Shown: in pieces, positions 1 through 8,495 of the stretch
Layout: each line of letters begins with the position of its first letter
Position numbering within the stretch: the stretch's first letter is position 1
Source: Acholeplasmatales bacterium
Lineage (GTDB): Bacteria > Bacillota_I > Bacilli_A > Acholeplasmatales > Anaeroplasmataceae
NCBI GenBank assembly: GCA_017388605.1
Contig: JAFPIE010000089.1
Span: 1 to 36,258, forward strand
Length of the DNA: 36,258 bases
Reading direction: 5' to 3'
The notes under the pieces: model-generated
What the model was told of the DNA's origin: nothing
The model's database searches: none
The model's input: only the letters and a program-made list of their open reading frames with translations
Program-made: the position numbers and the translations under genes

Positions 1-63
1 CGGTCTTGAAAACCGACAGGTGATGAAAGTCGCGCGGGGGTTCAAATCCCTCTTTCTCCGCCA
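1..63 (+). tRNA. tRNA-Ser (anticodon TGA), 5' truncated
   Basis: The window opens inside this tRNA. The anticodon loop CTTGAAA carries TGA, a class II variable arm follows, then the GGTTCAAATCC T-arm and the 3' acceptor strand TTTCTCC, discriminator G and an encoded CCA at 61-63. The 5' acceptor and D-arm lie outside the window. It is the first visible member of a tRNA operon with 10-40 nt spacers. Confidence 0.9.
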
Positions 64-72
64 CTTATATAT

Positions 73-149
73 CGCGGGATGGAGCAGTCTGGTAGCTCGC
101 CGGGCTCATAACCCGGAGGTCGTTGGTTCAAATCCTTCTCCCGCAACCA
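73..149 (+). tRNA. Initiator tRNA-fMet (CAT)
   Basis: Cloverleaf with anticodon CAT. The first acceptor base C (73) faces A (145), the C1:A72 mismatch typical of bacterial initiator tRNA. The anticodon stem ends in three consecutive G:C pairs, also an initiator hallmark. CCA is encoded at 147-149. Confidence 0.95.
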
Positions 150-153
150 AAAT

Positions 154-230
154 GGTCCGGTAGTTCAGTTGGTTAGAATGCCGCACTGTCACTGCGGAGG
201 TCGCGAGTTCGAGTCTCGTCCGGACCGCCA
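154..230 (+). tRNA. tRNA-Asp (GTC), copy 1
   Basis: Complete cloverleaf. Acceptor GGTCCGG pairs with CCGGACC, anticodon loop is CTGTCAC (GTC), and CCA is encoded. A base-identical second copy lies at 25396-25472. Confidence 0.97.
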
Positions 231-254
231 TTTAGGTTTTATAATTTAATATTC

Positions 255-330
255 GCCTCGGTAGCTCAGTTGGTAGAGCACAGGACTGAAAATCCTGGTG
301 TCGGCGGTTCAATCCCGCCCTGAGGCACCA
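255..330 (+). tRNA. tRNA-Phe (GAA)
   Basis: Complete cloverleaf. Acceptor GCCTCGG pairs with CTGAGGC through one G-T pair, the anticodon loop CTGAAAA carries GAA, and CCA is encoded at 328-330. It is the last tRNA of the operon. Confidence 0.97.
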
Positions 331-364
331 TTTTTATTTTCAAACCTACCTTTCTTATAGATAA

Positions 365-390
365 GCACTGACTTGTTCAGTGTTTTTTTT
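365..390 (+). terminator. Terminator of the first tRNA operon
   Basis: Six-bp stem CACTGA/TCAGTG (366-371 with 377-382), loop CTTGT, followed by eight T. It closes the tRNA transcript 35 nt after tRNA-Phe. Confidence 0.85.
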
Positions 391-500
391 CTTTTATTAT
401 TATCTTTTTGGAATTATTTTTCGTTTTAGGATACACAGATATGTGTTTTTTGAACTTTTCCAAATGTTTTACTTTTGTTTTTATTTTTTTATTTATATTT

Positions 501-512
501 TTCGTGTATAAT
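501..512 (+). promoter_or_regulatory. Probable -10 of the cdaA operon
   Basis: A perfect TATAAT at 507-512 lies 38 nt before the cdaA start and 22 nt before its AAAGGAG ribosome site. No convincing -35 is seen at normal spacing, so the promoter call is tentative. Confidence 0.45.
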
Positions 513-550
513 AATAAAAGCAGTACTATATTTGAAAGGAGTTATTTCAA

Positions 551-1342
551 ATGTTCGGAGATTTTTTTAATATAATTAAAAAGTTTTTTGATGATAACCT
601 AGTTGCAAGGATGATTCTTGATGGCTGGCTAACATTAATGATCATATCTATTTTGGTTTTATTAGCCTTAAAATTTAGAAAGGCATTAAGCTTAATCATT
701 ATTGGCTTAATTATTTTTGGCTTCTATGGAGTTTCTACATGGTTAGATTTATCTGTTGCGAAACCAATTTATACAATAGCTGTTGGCTGTTATATTACAA
801 CTGCTGTAATTATACTTGCTCCTGAATTAAGAAAGATCATGGAGGTTCAACCAAAATCCTCTGACCAGCAAAAGGCTTTAGTTGTTTCATCAACACAGGC
901 AACTATCGAAGCTGTAACAGAAGCAGTATTCAATATGGCATCCTTAAAGGTTGGTGCGCTTATCACATTTGAGCAGCATTATTCCTTACAGCAATATGCA
1001 GAACGCGCAATTTCTTTGAATGCGGATGTTTCAAGAGAATTATTGGAACAAATCTTTATTAAAGATTCTCCACTTCACGATGGTGGTGTAATCATCCGTG
1101 GTAACAAAATTGTCTGTGCTGCTGCATATTATACCTTAACTCAGGTTGACCTAGATAAAACTATTGGTTCAAGACATAGAGCTGGTATAGGTGTATCTGA
1201 AATTACAGACTCTCTAACCATTATTGTTTCTGAGGAGACTGGTGATGTTCATGTTGCAAACTCAGGATTTATGAAAAGCATGAATAATAAAAATGAATTG
1301 ATTGAATACTTAAGTACTTACTTAGGTAAGACTACAGCATAA
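551..1342 (+). CDS. cdaA: Membrane diadenylate cyclase CdaA
   Basis: Makes cyclic di-AMP from two ATP. The 263-aa protein has the CdaA plan: three N-terminal membrane segments (about 26-41, 44-60, 73-91), then a cytosolic DAC (DisA_N) domain with DGG at 177-179 in LHDGGVII and RHR at 208-210 in GSRHRAG. Both are diagnostic nucleotide/metal-binding motifs, so it should be active. The start is set by AAAGGAG 11 nt upstream. It heads an apparent eight-gene operon to 7147. In most Firmicutes cdaA is followed by the regulator cdaR (YbbR) and glmM; neither is here. The next genes are a 59-aa membrane protein and a PAS/degenerate-GGDEF protein. Confidence 0.95.
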   Translation: MFGDFFNIIKKFFDDNLVARMILDGWLTLMIISILVLLALKFRKALSLIIIGLIIFGFYGVSTWLDLSVAKPIYTIAVGCYITTAVIILAPELRKIMEVQPKSSDQQKALVVSSTQATIEAVTEAVFNMASLKVGALITFEQHYSLQQYAERAISLNADVSRELLEQIFIKDSPLHDGGVIIRGNKIVCAAAYYTLTQVDLDKTIGSRHRAGIGVSEITDSLTIIVSEETGDVHVANSGFMKSMNNKNELIEYLSTYLGKTTA

Positions 1343-1353
1343 GGAGGGGTAAT

Positions 1354-1533
1354 ATGAAGGTATTTAATATTATAATTGAAATTTTAACATCCCCTTTTAC
1401 AATCCTATTCCGTACAAAAGCTCAAAGAAATACGAGTAAGGTTGTAAAGCCTATCGTTGTGCTTGCCATTGCACTTTTAATTACTTGTGCAATATTGTTT
1501 TTATTCTACTATAAGGAGTTATTTGGAAAATGA
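1354..1533 (+). CDS. 59-aa single-pass membrane protein, unknown
   Basis: Starts 11 nt after cdaA behind a strong AAGGAGGGG ribosome site; its TGA stop overlaps the ATG of the next gene (ATGA), so translation is probably coupled. The product has a short amphipathic N-terminus (MKVFNIIIEILTSPF), a basic linker (RTKAQRNTSK) and one hydrophobic segment at about 33-53, ending in a short charged tail. It occupies the place where cdaR normally sits but is far too small to be CdaR and has no YbbR repeat. Being a partner or regulator of CdaA is an inference from position only. Confidence 0.8.
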   Translation: MKVFNIIIEILTSPFTILFRTKAQRNTSKVVKPIVVLAIALLITCAILFLFYYKELFGK

Positions 1534-3110
1534 TAAGTTATATTAGCCAAAGTCCAATTATACCTGTTATATTTGCTGGTTTGGTTGTTATCATTGTCTT
1601 ACTACAGTGCTTAGTTAAAAGAAGATTTTTAAAGGTAAGATTAGTATTATCTCTAATCAATACCTTTACAGCAGTACTTTTATTAGTATTTTTTGGAGAG
1701 ATAGAAAAAAAGAATGAAGCTATAGGGAATGATGCCTATTTAATATGGACCTACATTGGTATGTTTACCATTGAGGTTGCTGCCTTTGCATTACTATTTA
1801 GTACAATAGATTTTTCTATCACAAATGAAAAATTCCAAAAGACTTTGACAACATCCCTAGATGAAACTAAATTATTTGTATTCCTAGATAAGAAGGATAG
1901 AGTAAAGGTCATTTCTAGCTGCTTCTTAGCAAATTTAGGAATTGAAGAAGAACAAGCCCTAAGAAAGAATTTCTTTGATGTAATTGAAGAAAAATATAGA
2001 ATCATTGGAATGAATCAGGAAGCTGCTTTAAAAAACGATTTAAAGAAGTTTTTCTACCGCTATGATAAAAGAGTACAGGAGGGAGTAAAAACTCCACTTG
2101 AAATCAATATTCAATCCGATGATGGCCAAGAAGGTTCCTTCTATTTTGTAGAAGATCCTATATTTAGTCGTGGTACTTATCAAGGAAGATTATTAATGGG
2201 TGAGATGAAGGATGAGGAATCCTTAATGGGAATGGAAAAGGATTTATCTGAGGCTCAAGGTGAGCTTGATTTAATCCGTAGTCGTTTTACAACTCTACTT
2301 TATAAAACAAATGATGGTATATTCTTTAATAATATTACGAATCATTCCATTTGGTTTAATGATGTTTTAGTTGAAAAGCTATCCTTAAATGGAAATTCCT
2401 TAGATGCAGAGGAATTCTATTCCAATATGCATCCAGATGATATAGCACTTTACCAAAGTGTATTGAACAATAATCGCGGTGGAGATTATGAGGTTACCTA
2501 CCGCTATAACACAGGAAGCTATTATGTATATATTAAGGAGGTCGGACAAAAGATTTGCCAAAATAATACAGTAGAATTCTGTGGTATTATGAATGTCATT
2601 GATGACTTCCGCTTTGAAAAGACAAATACAATTTTAGATTCCATAGGTACAGAAGCAGAATTAATGAATCGCTATAAGCAATTATTAAGCGATGAAAATA
2701 ATGTATTTATGGTTGCTCATTTTAAGGTAGCATCTATTCCTGAAATCAATGAAAAATATGGAAGACCTGTAGGTAATATGATGCTAAGCCAATATGTAGC
2801 ATATATTAAGAACAATTATGTTACAAATAATTATATTTACCGTGTATCTGGTTTGGAATTTGTAGCAATCATTACAAGCTATAATCGTATGGAGGCTTTA
2901 AAGAACTCCTTAAGAAATGAAGAAAAGATCTTACATGTTAGCGCAACCTATGCTAGTGAAAAGGTTGCAACAGAGGTCTATATGGGTATCGCATATTCTA
3001 GTGACCCAGGGAATAGACGTGAGACCCTAAATAATGCAAAATATGCGTTAAAATACGCTTCTAATCCACAATTTAAATCTTCTTACGCATTCTATAAGGA
3101 TGTGAAATAA
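1530..3110 (+). CDS. Membrane PAS and degenerate GGDEF protein
   Basis: 526 aa. Three N-terminal membrane segments (about 10-27, 36-55, 72-92), a cytosolic region, a PAS-like domain around 255-370 (contains HPDDIALYQSVL), and a C-terminal GGDEF-fold domain. The GGDEF signature is replaced by SGLEF in the RVSGLEF context and the preceding metal-binding segment is not conserved, so cyclase activity is unlikely. TM-PAS-degenerate-GGDEF is the N-terminal layout of the c-di-AMP phosphodiesterase GdpP, but no DHH/DHHA1 domain follows; the reading frame simply stops. With cdaA two genes upstream, a sensor or regulator of c-di-AMP metabolism is a reasonable inference. Start ATG overlaps the stop of the 59-aa gene. 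Confidence 0.8.
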   Translation: MISYISQSPIIPVIFAGLVVIIVLLQCLVKRRFLKVRLVLSLINTFTAVLLLVFFGEIEKKNEAIGNDAYLIWTYIGMFTIEVAAFALLFSTIDFSITNEKFQKTLTTSLDETKLFVFLDKKDRVKVISSCFLANLGIEEEQALRKNFFDVIEEKYRIIGMNQEAALKNDLKKFFYRYDKRVQEGVKTPLEINIQSDDGQEGSFYFVEDPIFSRGTYQGRLLMGEMKDEESLMGMEKDLSEAQGELDLIRSRFTTLLYKTNDGIFFNNITNHSIWFNDVLVEKLSLNGNSLDAEEFYSNMHPDDIALYQSVLNNNRGGDYEVTYRYNTGSYYVYIKEVGQKICQNNTVEFCGIMNVIDDFRFEKTNTILDSIGTEAELMNRYKQLLSDENNVFMVAHFKVASIPEINEKYGRPVGNMMLSQYVAYIKNNYVTNNYIYRVSGLEFVAIITSYNRMEALKNSLRNEEKILHVSATYASEKVATEVYMGIAYSSDPGNRRETLNNAKYALKYASNPQFKSSYAFYKDVK

Positions 3111-3617
3111 TTGAATAAATTAGAAGCTAGAAGCTATGCGCTTCAAAAAAGAAAAGAAGTATCTATTAAAAAAATAGAAGAGGATGTAATAAATGAAATT
3201 ATTGCATCTAAAATATTAGAGCCATTCCAGCATATAGGTATATATTATCCTATAGGCAAGGAAATGAATCTATTACCTCTTGCTTCCTATTATAAGGATA
3301 AAGAATTTTATTTACCTATAACAAAAGAAGAAATATCCTTTGTTAAATATAATAAAGAAATCCCTTTAGTAGATGGACCCTTTCACACAAAGGAGCCTAA
3401 AGGTATTATAAAGAATCGCGATGAAATTGAATGCTTTATTATACCTTGTGTTGCCCTTTCTCTACACAATCAAAGATTAGGCTATGGCAAGGGCTATTAT
3501 GATAGGTATTTAGCTGGATATAAAGGATTAAAAATTGGAATTGTTTATAAGAATGCTATTTTAGATATAGATATGGATAGTTATGATTTAGTATTAGATA
3601 TCGTTTATTCGGGGTGA
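3111..3617 (+). CDS. 5-formyltetrahydrofolate cyclo-ligase
   Basis: ATP-dependent conversion of 5-formyl-THF to 5,10-methenyl-THF, a folate salvage step. The 168-aa protein is slightly short for the family (about 180-200) but has the expected basic N-terminus (ARSYALQKRKE) and the signature LGYGKGYYDRYL around residues 123-134, which binds ATP-Mg and folate. The start is TTG directly after the TAA of the previous gene, with AAGGATG about 10 nt upstream; no better ATG exists in frame. It is 4 nt from ispD. Confidence 0.9.
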   Translation: MNKLEARSYALQKRKEVSIKKIEEDVINEIIASKILEPFQHIGIYYPIGKEMNLLPLASYYKDKEFYLPITKEEISFVKYNKEIPLVDGPFHTKEPKGIIKNRDEIECFIIPCVALSLHNQRLGYGKGYYDRYLAGYKGLKIGIVYKNAILDIDMDSYDLVLDIVYSG

Positions 3618-3621
3618 TTTT

Positions 3622-4284
3622 ATGGTAAGTGTCCTTCTTTTAATGGCTGGAAAAGGCACGAGAATGGGTTATGGAAAAAATAAAATATTATTACCCTTTG
3701 GTGATAAATATCTATTTGAATATCCATTAGATACCTTCTTATCCTTTGGCTTTGAGGTAATATGTGTTATTTCAAAAGAGGATGAAGAGGAAGTATCTAA
3801 GGTATTAAATAAAAAGAATGTTAAATACACCCTAGGTGGTAAAACTAGGGGTGAATCTGTTTATAACGGATTAAAGGTAGCAAATGGGGATTATATTATG
3901 ATTCATGATGCTGCTAGAATGTTTATTGATAAGGATTTAATTAATGAAATCCTAGCTACCTCTTTAGAGGAGGCGCCTATTCTTACCTACACTAAGGTAA
4001 AGGATACAATTAAAGCCTTAGAGGATAAAAAGCTAAATACTTTAAATAGGGATAGCTTAATTGCTGCTGCAACACCACAGTGTGCTAAAAAATCCTTATT
4101 CCTAGATGTATATGAAAAAGCATTTAAGGAAGAATATAGTGGTACAGATGATATATCCTTAATTGAAAAATATTATAAGGATATGGAAATAAAGCTTGTT
4201 TTAGCTAAGGATACTATATTTAAGGTTACAACAAAGCTTGATTATGATTTAGCTTTATTGCTATGGAGGGAAATCTATGATTAG
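3622..4284 (+). CDS. ispD: 2-C-methyl-D-erythritol 4-phosphate cytidylyltransferase
   Basis: Third step of the MEP isoprenoid pathway: MEP + CTP to CDP-ME + PPi. Motifs in the 220-aa protein: glycine/basic CTP loop GKGTRMG (10-16) with a downstream Lys, RGESVYNGL (76-84), HDAAR (95-99), KVKDTIK and TPQ (151-153). Length is normal. Its last 8 nt overlap ispF, the usual ispD-ispF coupling, and the ispF ribosome site lies inside ispD. Confidence 0.96.
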   Translation: MVSVLLLMAGKGTRMGYGKNKILLPFGDKYLFEYPLDTFLSFGFEVICVISKEDEEEVSKVLNKKNVKYTLGGKTRGESVYNGLKVANGDYIMIHDAARMFIDKDLINEILATSLEEAPILTYTKVKDTIKALEDKKLNTLNRDSLIAAATPQCAKKSLFLDVYEKAFKEEYSGTDDISLIEKYYKDMEIKLVLAKDTIFKVTTKLDYDLALLLWREIYD

Positions 4285-4750
4285 AATAGGTCATGCGTGG
4301 GATACGCATAAGCTTGTAGAAAATAGAAAGCTCATACTCGGTGGAATCTTAGTAGATTATCCCTTAGGATTATTAGGGCATAGTGATGCGGATGTTGTAT
4401 TACATGCAGTTGCAGAGGCATTACTTGGCTCCTTAGCCTTAGGAGATTTAGGTACGTTTTATCCAGATAATAGCGATAAAACATTAAATATGGATTCTAA
4501 GATTATATTGAAGGAATGCTACCAAAGAGTTTTAGATTTAGGATTTCATATCAATAATTTAGATTTAACTATTTATTCCCAAAATGTAAGAATTGCTCCT
4601 ATAAGAGTAAAGATTCAAGAAAGCATTGCGGGATTGTTAAATATAAGAAAAGACCAGGTGTCTATTAAAGCGACAACCTGGGAGAAGATGGGATTTATTG
4701 GAGAAGGTAAGGCTTTAGCCTGTGAATGTGTTTGCTTAGTTGAGGATTAA
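4277..4750 (+). CDS. ispF: 2-C-methyl-D-erythritol 2,4-cyclodiphosphate synthase
   Basis: Converts CDP-ME 2-phosphate to MEcPP with release of CMP. At 157 aa it has full family length. The zinc ligands are present: D9 and H11 in WDTH, and H43 following GHSDADV (34-40). The C-terminal substrate segment reads KATTWEKMGFIGEGKA. Overlap of 8 nt with ispD indicates co-translation. Other MEP genes are not in the window. Confidence 0.97.
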   Translation: MIRIGHAWDTHKLVENRKLILGGILVDYPLGLLGHSDADVVLHAVAEALLGSLALGDLGTFYPDNSDKTLNMDSKIILKECYQRVLDLGFHINNLDLTIYSQNVRIAPIRVKIQESIAGLLNIRKDQVSIKATTWEKMGFIGEGKALACECVCLVED

Positions 4751-4776
4751 AAATTATTTTTAATGGAGGTGATTCC

Positions 4777-5952
4777 ATGCTTTCCAATTCTATTAATATG
4801 GTAGAAATCATTATTGCAGATGGAATTGCACTGCTTGTTTTATTTATATGTGCATTCAGCAATATGGTAAGAATGAAAATAAAAAGCGCAGATGGACTAT
4901 CTTTATTAATCTTAATTATTGTCCTTTCCCTATGCTGTATATTTGAGGCTTTTGTTTCCTTAGTTGATGGTGGAAGTGGAATTGTTCCGCAAAATGATTT
5001 TACGCGAGCCTTTAATTTGATTGGTAATACGATAACCTTTACAGGAAACATTATTATGTCTTGCTGCTGGAGTATATTTGTTATTGGTCATTTAAGTGGT
5101 TATGTAAAAAAGAGTAGAATCTATGTTCTATCAGGAATTTTAATGGCTTATTTAATTGCAATTATCATTAATTGCTTTGTTCCATATATATTTAGTGTAG
5201 ATAGTGATGGTGTATATCATAGAGAGGGTATAGCCTATTATAGCAATGTCGTATTAGCTGTTGTACTTTTCGTTATAGATCCACTCTTTAATTATATTAG
5301 AATTAAAAGAAGTGGTGGCTTATTAAAATTCTTCCCTATTTGGTTATTCTATTTACCTGCTGCAACAGGAATCCTATTCCAAACTCTATTCTATGGTATT
5401 TCAACAATTTATGTTGGATTATGCTTAGGTATTTGTGGTATATTGATGGCATCTCAAAATGATATGATTTTTAGAGATAAGCTAACAAGCCTATATAATC
5501 GATATTATTTGGATAGATTAAAGGAAAGATTAAGTAGAAAAAGAGGAAAACAAGACTTTACAGTAATGATGCTAGATTTAAATGGCTTTAAAAAAATTAA
5601 TGATAATTATGGTCATTTAACTGGTGATGAGGCATTAATTACTACTGCAAATTTATTAAGAGAAGCCGTAGGAAGCTATGGTAATATTATTCGATATGCT
5701 GGAGATGAATTTGTTATTATTTTAAATATTGAAGAAGAGATACAAATTCAAGAAAAGATTATCCATATTAGAGAAACCTTTGATGCTTTTAATGAAAAGC
5801 ATTTAGTACCTTATACATTATCTGTTTCAATAGGTTATTCTAAAACGAATTTTAAGGATTATACTATCGATGAAATTATGAATGATATCGATAAGAAGAT
5901 GTATATAGATAAAATGAAGCAGCATGAGCTTCATCCTGAATGGTCAAGATAA
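4777..5952 (+). CDS. 7-TM diguanylate cyclase-like GGDEF protein 1
   Basis: 391 aa. About seven membrane segments fill residues 10-226 with no periplasmic sensor domain, then a GGDEF domain begins at DKLTSLYNR (234-242), continues through MLDLNGFKKINDNYGH (265-280) and reaches AGDEF (308-312). The metal and substrate residues (D267, N271, the DEF acids) are kept and AGDEF is an accepted variant, so c-di-GMP synthesis is plausible. The inhibitory I-site RxxD is absent; the aligned residues are GSYG. Good ribosome site (GGAGGTGA). Tandem paralogue of the next gene, 26 nt after ispF. Confidence 0.88.
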   Translation: MLSNSINMVEIIIADGIALLVLFICAFSNMVRMKIKSADGLSLLILIIVLSLCCIFEAFVSLVDGGSGIVPQNDFTRAFNLIGNTITFTGNIIMSCCWSIFVIGHLSGYVKKSRIYVLSGILMAYLIAIIINCFVPYIFSVDSDGVYHREGIAYYSNVVLAVVLFVIDPLFNYIRIKRSGGLLKFFPIWLFYLPAATGILFQTLFYGISTIYVGLCLGICGILMASQNDMIFRDKLTSLYNRYYLDRLKERLSRKRGKQDFTVMMLDLNGFKKINDNYGHLTGDEALITTANLLREAVGSYGNIIRYAGDEFVIILNIEEEIQIQEKIIHIRETFDAFNEKHLVPYTLSVSIGYSKTNFKDYTIDEIMNDIDKKMYIDKMKQHELHPEWSR

Positions 5953-5971
5953 TAAAAGGAAGTGATGATTC

Positions 5972-7147
5972 ATGTTTTTGAGTAGTCCTAATTTTATATC
6001 TATTATAGTTGCGAATGTGGTTGCTATATTCACTTTGCTTACCGTTGGTGTAGGTAGTAGCTATAAGCTTAGAGAAGGATCTAAAGAAAGCAAAACATTA
6101 ATCATCATGATGATTTTGATTGGTCTTGCATCCATACTTGATCCTATTGTGTTTTTAGTGGATGGTTCTACAGGAATCATTAAAAACATGAATGATTTCT
6201 ATATATTTGTGAACCATTTTGGAAATGGTGCTATCTATCTATTAGATTTATGTGTTGTCATTTCCTGGTCTATCTTTTTAGTATTCCATTTAAATGGCTC
6301 TGTAGGATTAAAAAGAATTATTTGGTATGCTGTTATTTTTGGTGCATCCTTTATCATTTTATTGATTAATATATTCTTCCCATTCATCTTTGAGGTAGAT
6401 ATGGATGGAGTATATAGAAGAGTTGAAAATGGTGCATTTGGTTATGTATTATTTACAGTTATAGATATTATCATTTTATTAGATAGCGTATTCTTCTTTG
6501 TTCATGCAAGAATAAGAGGAGGTATTTTAAAATTCTTCCCTATTTGGGTATTCTTAATACCCGTAATTGCAGGTATTGCTGTACAAGGAATTTATTATGG
6601 CGTTTCAACAATTAATGTTGGCTTCTCCTTAGCTGTATGCGGAATGCTTATGAGTATGCAAAATGATTTGATATTCTTTGATAAGCTTACAGGCTTATAT
6701 AATAGATATTATCTAGACCATTTAAAAAAGAAAATGAATGCTTCAGATAGAAAAGCAGAATATACAGCAATGATGCTCGATTTAAATGGCTTTAAGCAAA
6801 TCAATGATAAATATGGTCATCAAGAGGGAGATAATGCTTTAATAAAAACAGGTGAGCTCCTTAGGGTTGCTGTAGGAAGCTATGGTACAGTAATAAGATA
6901 TGCTGGTGATGAATTTATTATTATTTTACATACACAAGTAGATGCTATTATCAATGAGGTTGTATATAATATAAATCGTCAGTTTAATATATATAATAAA
7001 GGACATGTGGTTCCTTATGAATTATCTATTTCTATAGGCTATTCTAAAGCGGATTTAAAGAAATATAGCGTTGATGATTTAATGAATGATATCGATAAGA
7101 AAATGTATTTAGATAAAGAAAAAAGAAAACAAGAGAATAAGGGATAA
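5972..7147 (+). CDS. 7-TM diguanylate cyclase-like GGDEF protein 2
   Basis: Same length (391 aa), topology and motifs as its upstream neighbour: seven hydrophobic segments to about residue 228, DKLTGLYNR (237-245), MLDLNGFKQINDKYGH, AGDEF (311-315), and again GSYG in place of the I-site. A lineage-specific tandem duplication is the simplest origin. The 7-TM regions share landmarks such as LVDG and ILKFFPIW but are more divergent than the GGDEF domains, suggesting different input signals. Last gene of the cdaA operon; its stop lies in the terminator stem. Confidence 0.88.
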   Translation: MFLSSPNFISIIVANVVAIFTLLTVGVGSSYKLREGSKESKTLIIMMILIGLASILDPIVFLVDGSTGIIKNMNDFYIFVNHFGNGAIYLLDLCVVISWSIFLVFHLNGSVGLKRIIWYAVIFGASFIILLINIFFPFIFEVDMDGVYRRVENGAFGYVLFTVIDIIILLDSVFFFVHARIRGGILKFFPIWVFLIPVIAGIAVQGIYYGVSTINVGFSLAVCGMLMSMQNDLIFFDKLTGLYNRYYLDHLKKKMNASDRKAEYTAMMLDLNGFKQINDKYGHQEGDNALIKTGELLRVAVGSYGTVIRYAGDEFIIILHTQVDAIINEVVYNINRQFNIYNKGHVVPYELSISIGYSKADLKKYSVDDLMNDIDKKMYLDKEKRKQENKG

Positions 7148-7170
7148 AAGCTGAGGATTCCTCAGCTTTT
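7146..7170 (+). terminator. Terminator of the cdaA-GGDEF operon
   Basis: Stem AAAAGCTGAGG/CCTCAGCTTTT with a three-base loop ATT, overlapping the stop codon of the last GGDEF gene; the T-tract is the 3' arm end. Confidence 0.85.
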
Positions 7171-7184
7171 CTATAAGAGGTTAT

Positions 7185-7640
7185 ATGATACGTGTACTTT
7201 TTGTTTGTCATGGAAATATATGTAGAAGCCCCATGGCAGAATTCCTATTTAAGGATATGGTAAAAAGAAATGGGCAGGAAAAGGATTTTTATATTGAATC
7301 CTGTGCAACCTCAAGTGAGGAAATAGGAAATCCTGTTCATAGTGGAACAAAAAGAATATTAAACTCCTTAGGGATTGATTGCTCTTTGAAAAGAGCTAGA
7401 AGAATAAGATATGAGGATTATGATACATTCGATTATATTCTTTTAATGGATGAGGAAAACAGGTGGGGCTTAAGATATGTGATTTCAAATGACCCTAAAA
7501 ATAAGATTCATAATTTATTAGAATATGCTGGATTAAATAGAGATATAAGGGATCCTTGGTACACAGGAAACTTTAAGGAGACCTATTCCGATATAATGCT
7601 TGGGTTAAATGCATTTTATAACTATCTTATTAAGAAATAA
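7185..7640 (+). CDS. Low-molecular-weight protein-tyrosine phosphatase family
   Basis: Hydrolyses phosphotyrosine or phosphoarginine. 151 aa with the P-loop CHGNICRS near the N-terminus (nucleophile C8, phosphate-binding R14) and the general acid D123 in DPWYTG. All catalytic residues are present. The ribosome site is AAGAGG shortly before the ATG. It stands alone between a terminator and the yutD promoter. Whether it is of the Tyr (PtpA) or Arg (YwlE) type cannot be decided by eye. Confidence 0.93.
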   Translation: MIRVLFVCHGNICRSPMAEFLFKDMVKRNGQEKDFYIESCATSSEEIGNPVHSGTKRILNSLGIDCSLKRARRIRYEDYDTFDYILLMDEENRWGLRYVISNDPKNKIHNLLEYAGLNRDIRDPWYTGNFKETYSDIMLGLNAFYNYLIKK

Positions 7641-7643
7641 ACT

Positions 7644-7671
7644 TTGAATTATCCTATGGATAGTGTATAAT
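7644..7671 (+). promoter_or_regulatory. Promoter of yutD-nfuA
   Basis: TTGAAT (7644-7649), 16-bp spacer, TATAAT (7666-7671). It sits over the upstream GTG that could extend the yutD frame, which argues for the internal ATG at 7690 as the real start. Confidence 0.75.
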
Positions 7672-7689
7672 AGTGGCGGTGAAAAAAAT

Positions 7690-8493
7690 ATGGTATTTAA
7701 ATGTGTAAAAGGAATGTTTGAACTTGTAAAAAATTACAGGGAAGCATTCAATTTAGAAGCATTCCAATCAAAATATTTAGAGGAATACTTCGATAAGGAC
7801 ATGTATATAGTTGGCGATATTTCATCAGAAATCCTAAGACTAAAGGGATTTAATACAGATCCTAAGAGTGATAATTATTATGGATTTATTGAGGATTATT
7901 TAGAAATATCCTGTGCCTTTGGGTGCCCATACTACGTCTTAAAGAGAATCAAGAATGAGGATGAATATAGACGTCTTGAAAAAGAGGGTAAGCCTGTAGA
8001 TACAGAGGATGATCGTATTACGATTCATCCTATGACTAAGGAAAATTTCGATAAGGAATCCTTAGTATTAAAGCCATCGCAAAAGGGTAAGCCAAATATT
8101 GTGATTGACCCAAGAAAAATTAATTCGATTCCTAAGGGAGAATTACCAAAGGATTTAGTAGATGATAATGATTCTAAGGATCAAAATAAGAAGGGCAATA
8201 AGGAAGTAGAGGAAAAGGTTGTAACACAAACCTTCGTATCTGCCTCTGAGGGCTTTGATCCATCTAAGATGAAGGATAGAAGAAGACCTGATATGAGGGA
8301 TAAAAAGAAAAATCCTAAGGATAATAAGCCTAAACAGTTTAATAATAATAACAATAAGCCAAAGAGCGATAATAGAGTAAAAAATGATTCTTCTGAGGAA
8401 AAACAAAAAGAGAACTTCAATAGAAACAAGAATCATTATAAAAAGAATAAGAATTTTAATGGTAATAGACAGGATAAGGGCAAGGATAAGTAG
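7690..8493 (+). CDS. yutD: YutD-family protein with basic disordered tail
   Basis: 267 aa from ATG 7690, preceded by GGCGGTGA 8 nt upstream; the frame is open to GTG 7663 but that lies in the promoter. Residues 1-95 match the YutD/DUF1027 family: a segment like DMYIVGDISSEILRLKGF and the FIEDYLEISCAFGCPYYVLK block. YutD proteins are normally about 100 aa; here a long Lys/Asn/Asp-rich low-complexity tail (about 145-267, with runs such as FNNNNNKPK) is added, probably disordered and possibly nucleic-acid binding. Molecular function of YutD is not established in what I know. Forms a pair with the NifU-like gene 2 nt downstream. Confidence 0.85.
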   Translation: MVFKCVKGMFELVKNYREAFNLEAFQSKYLEEYFDKDMYIVGDISSEILRLKGFNTDPKSDNYYGFIEDYLEISCAFGCPYYVLKRIKNEDEYRRLEKEGKPVDTEDDRITIHPMTKENFDKESLVLKPSQKGKPNIVIDPRKINSIPKGELPKDLVDDNDSKDQNKKGNKEVEEKVVTQTFVSASEGFDPSKMKDRRRPDMRDKKKNPKDNKPKQFNNNNNKPKSDNRVKNDSSEEKQKENFNRNKNHYKKNKNFNGNRQDKGKDK

Positions 8494-8495
8494 TT

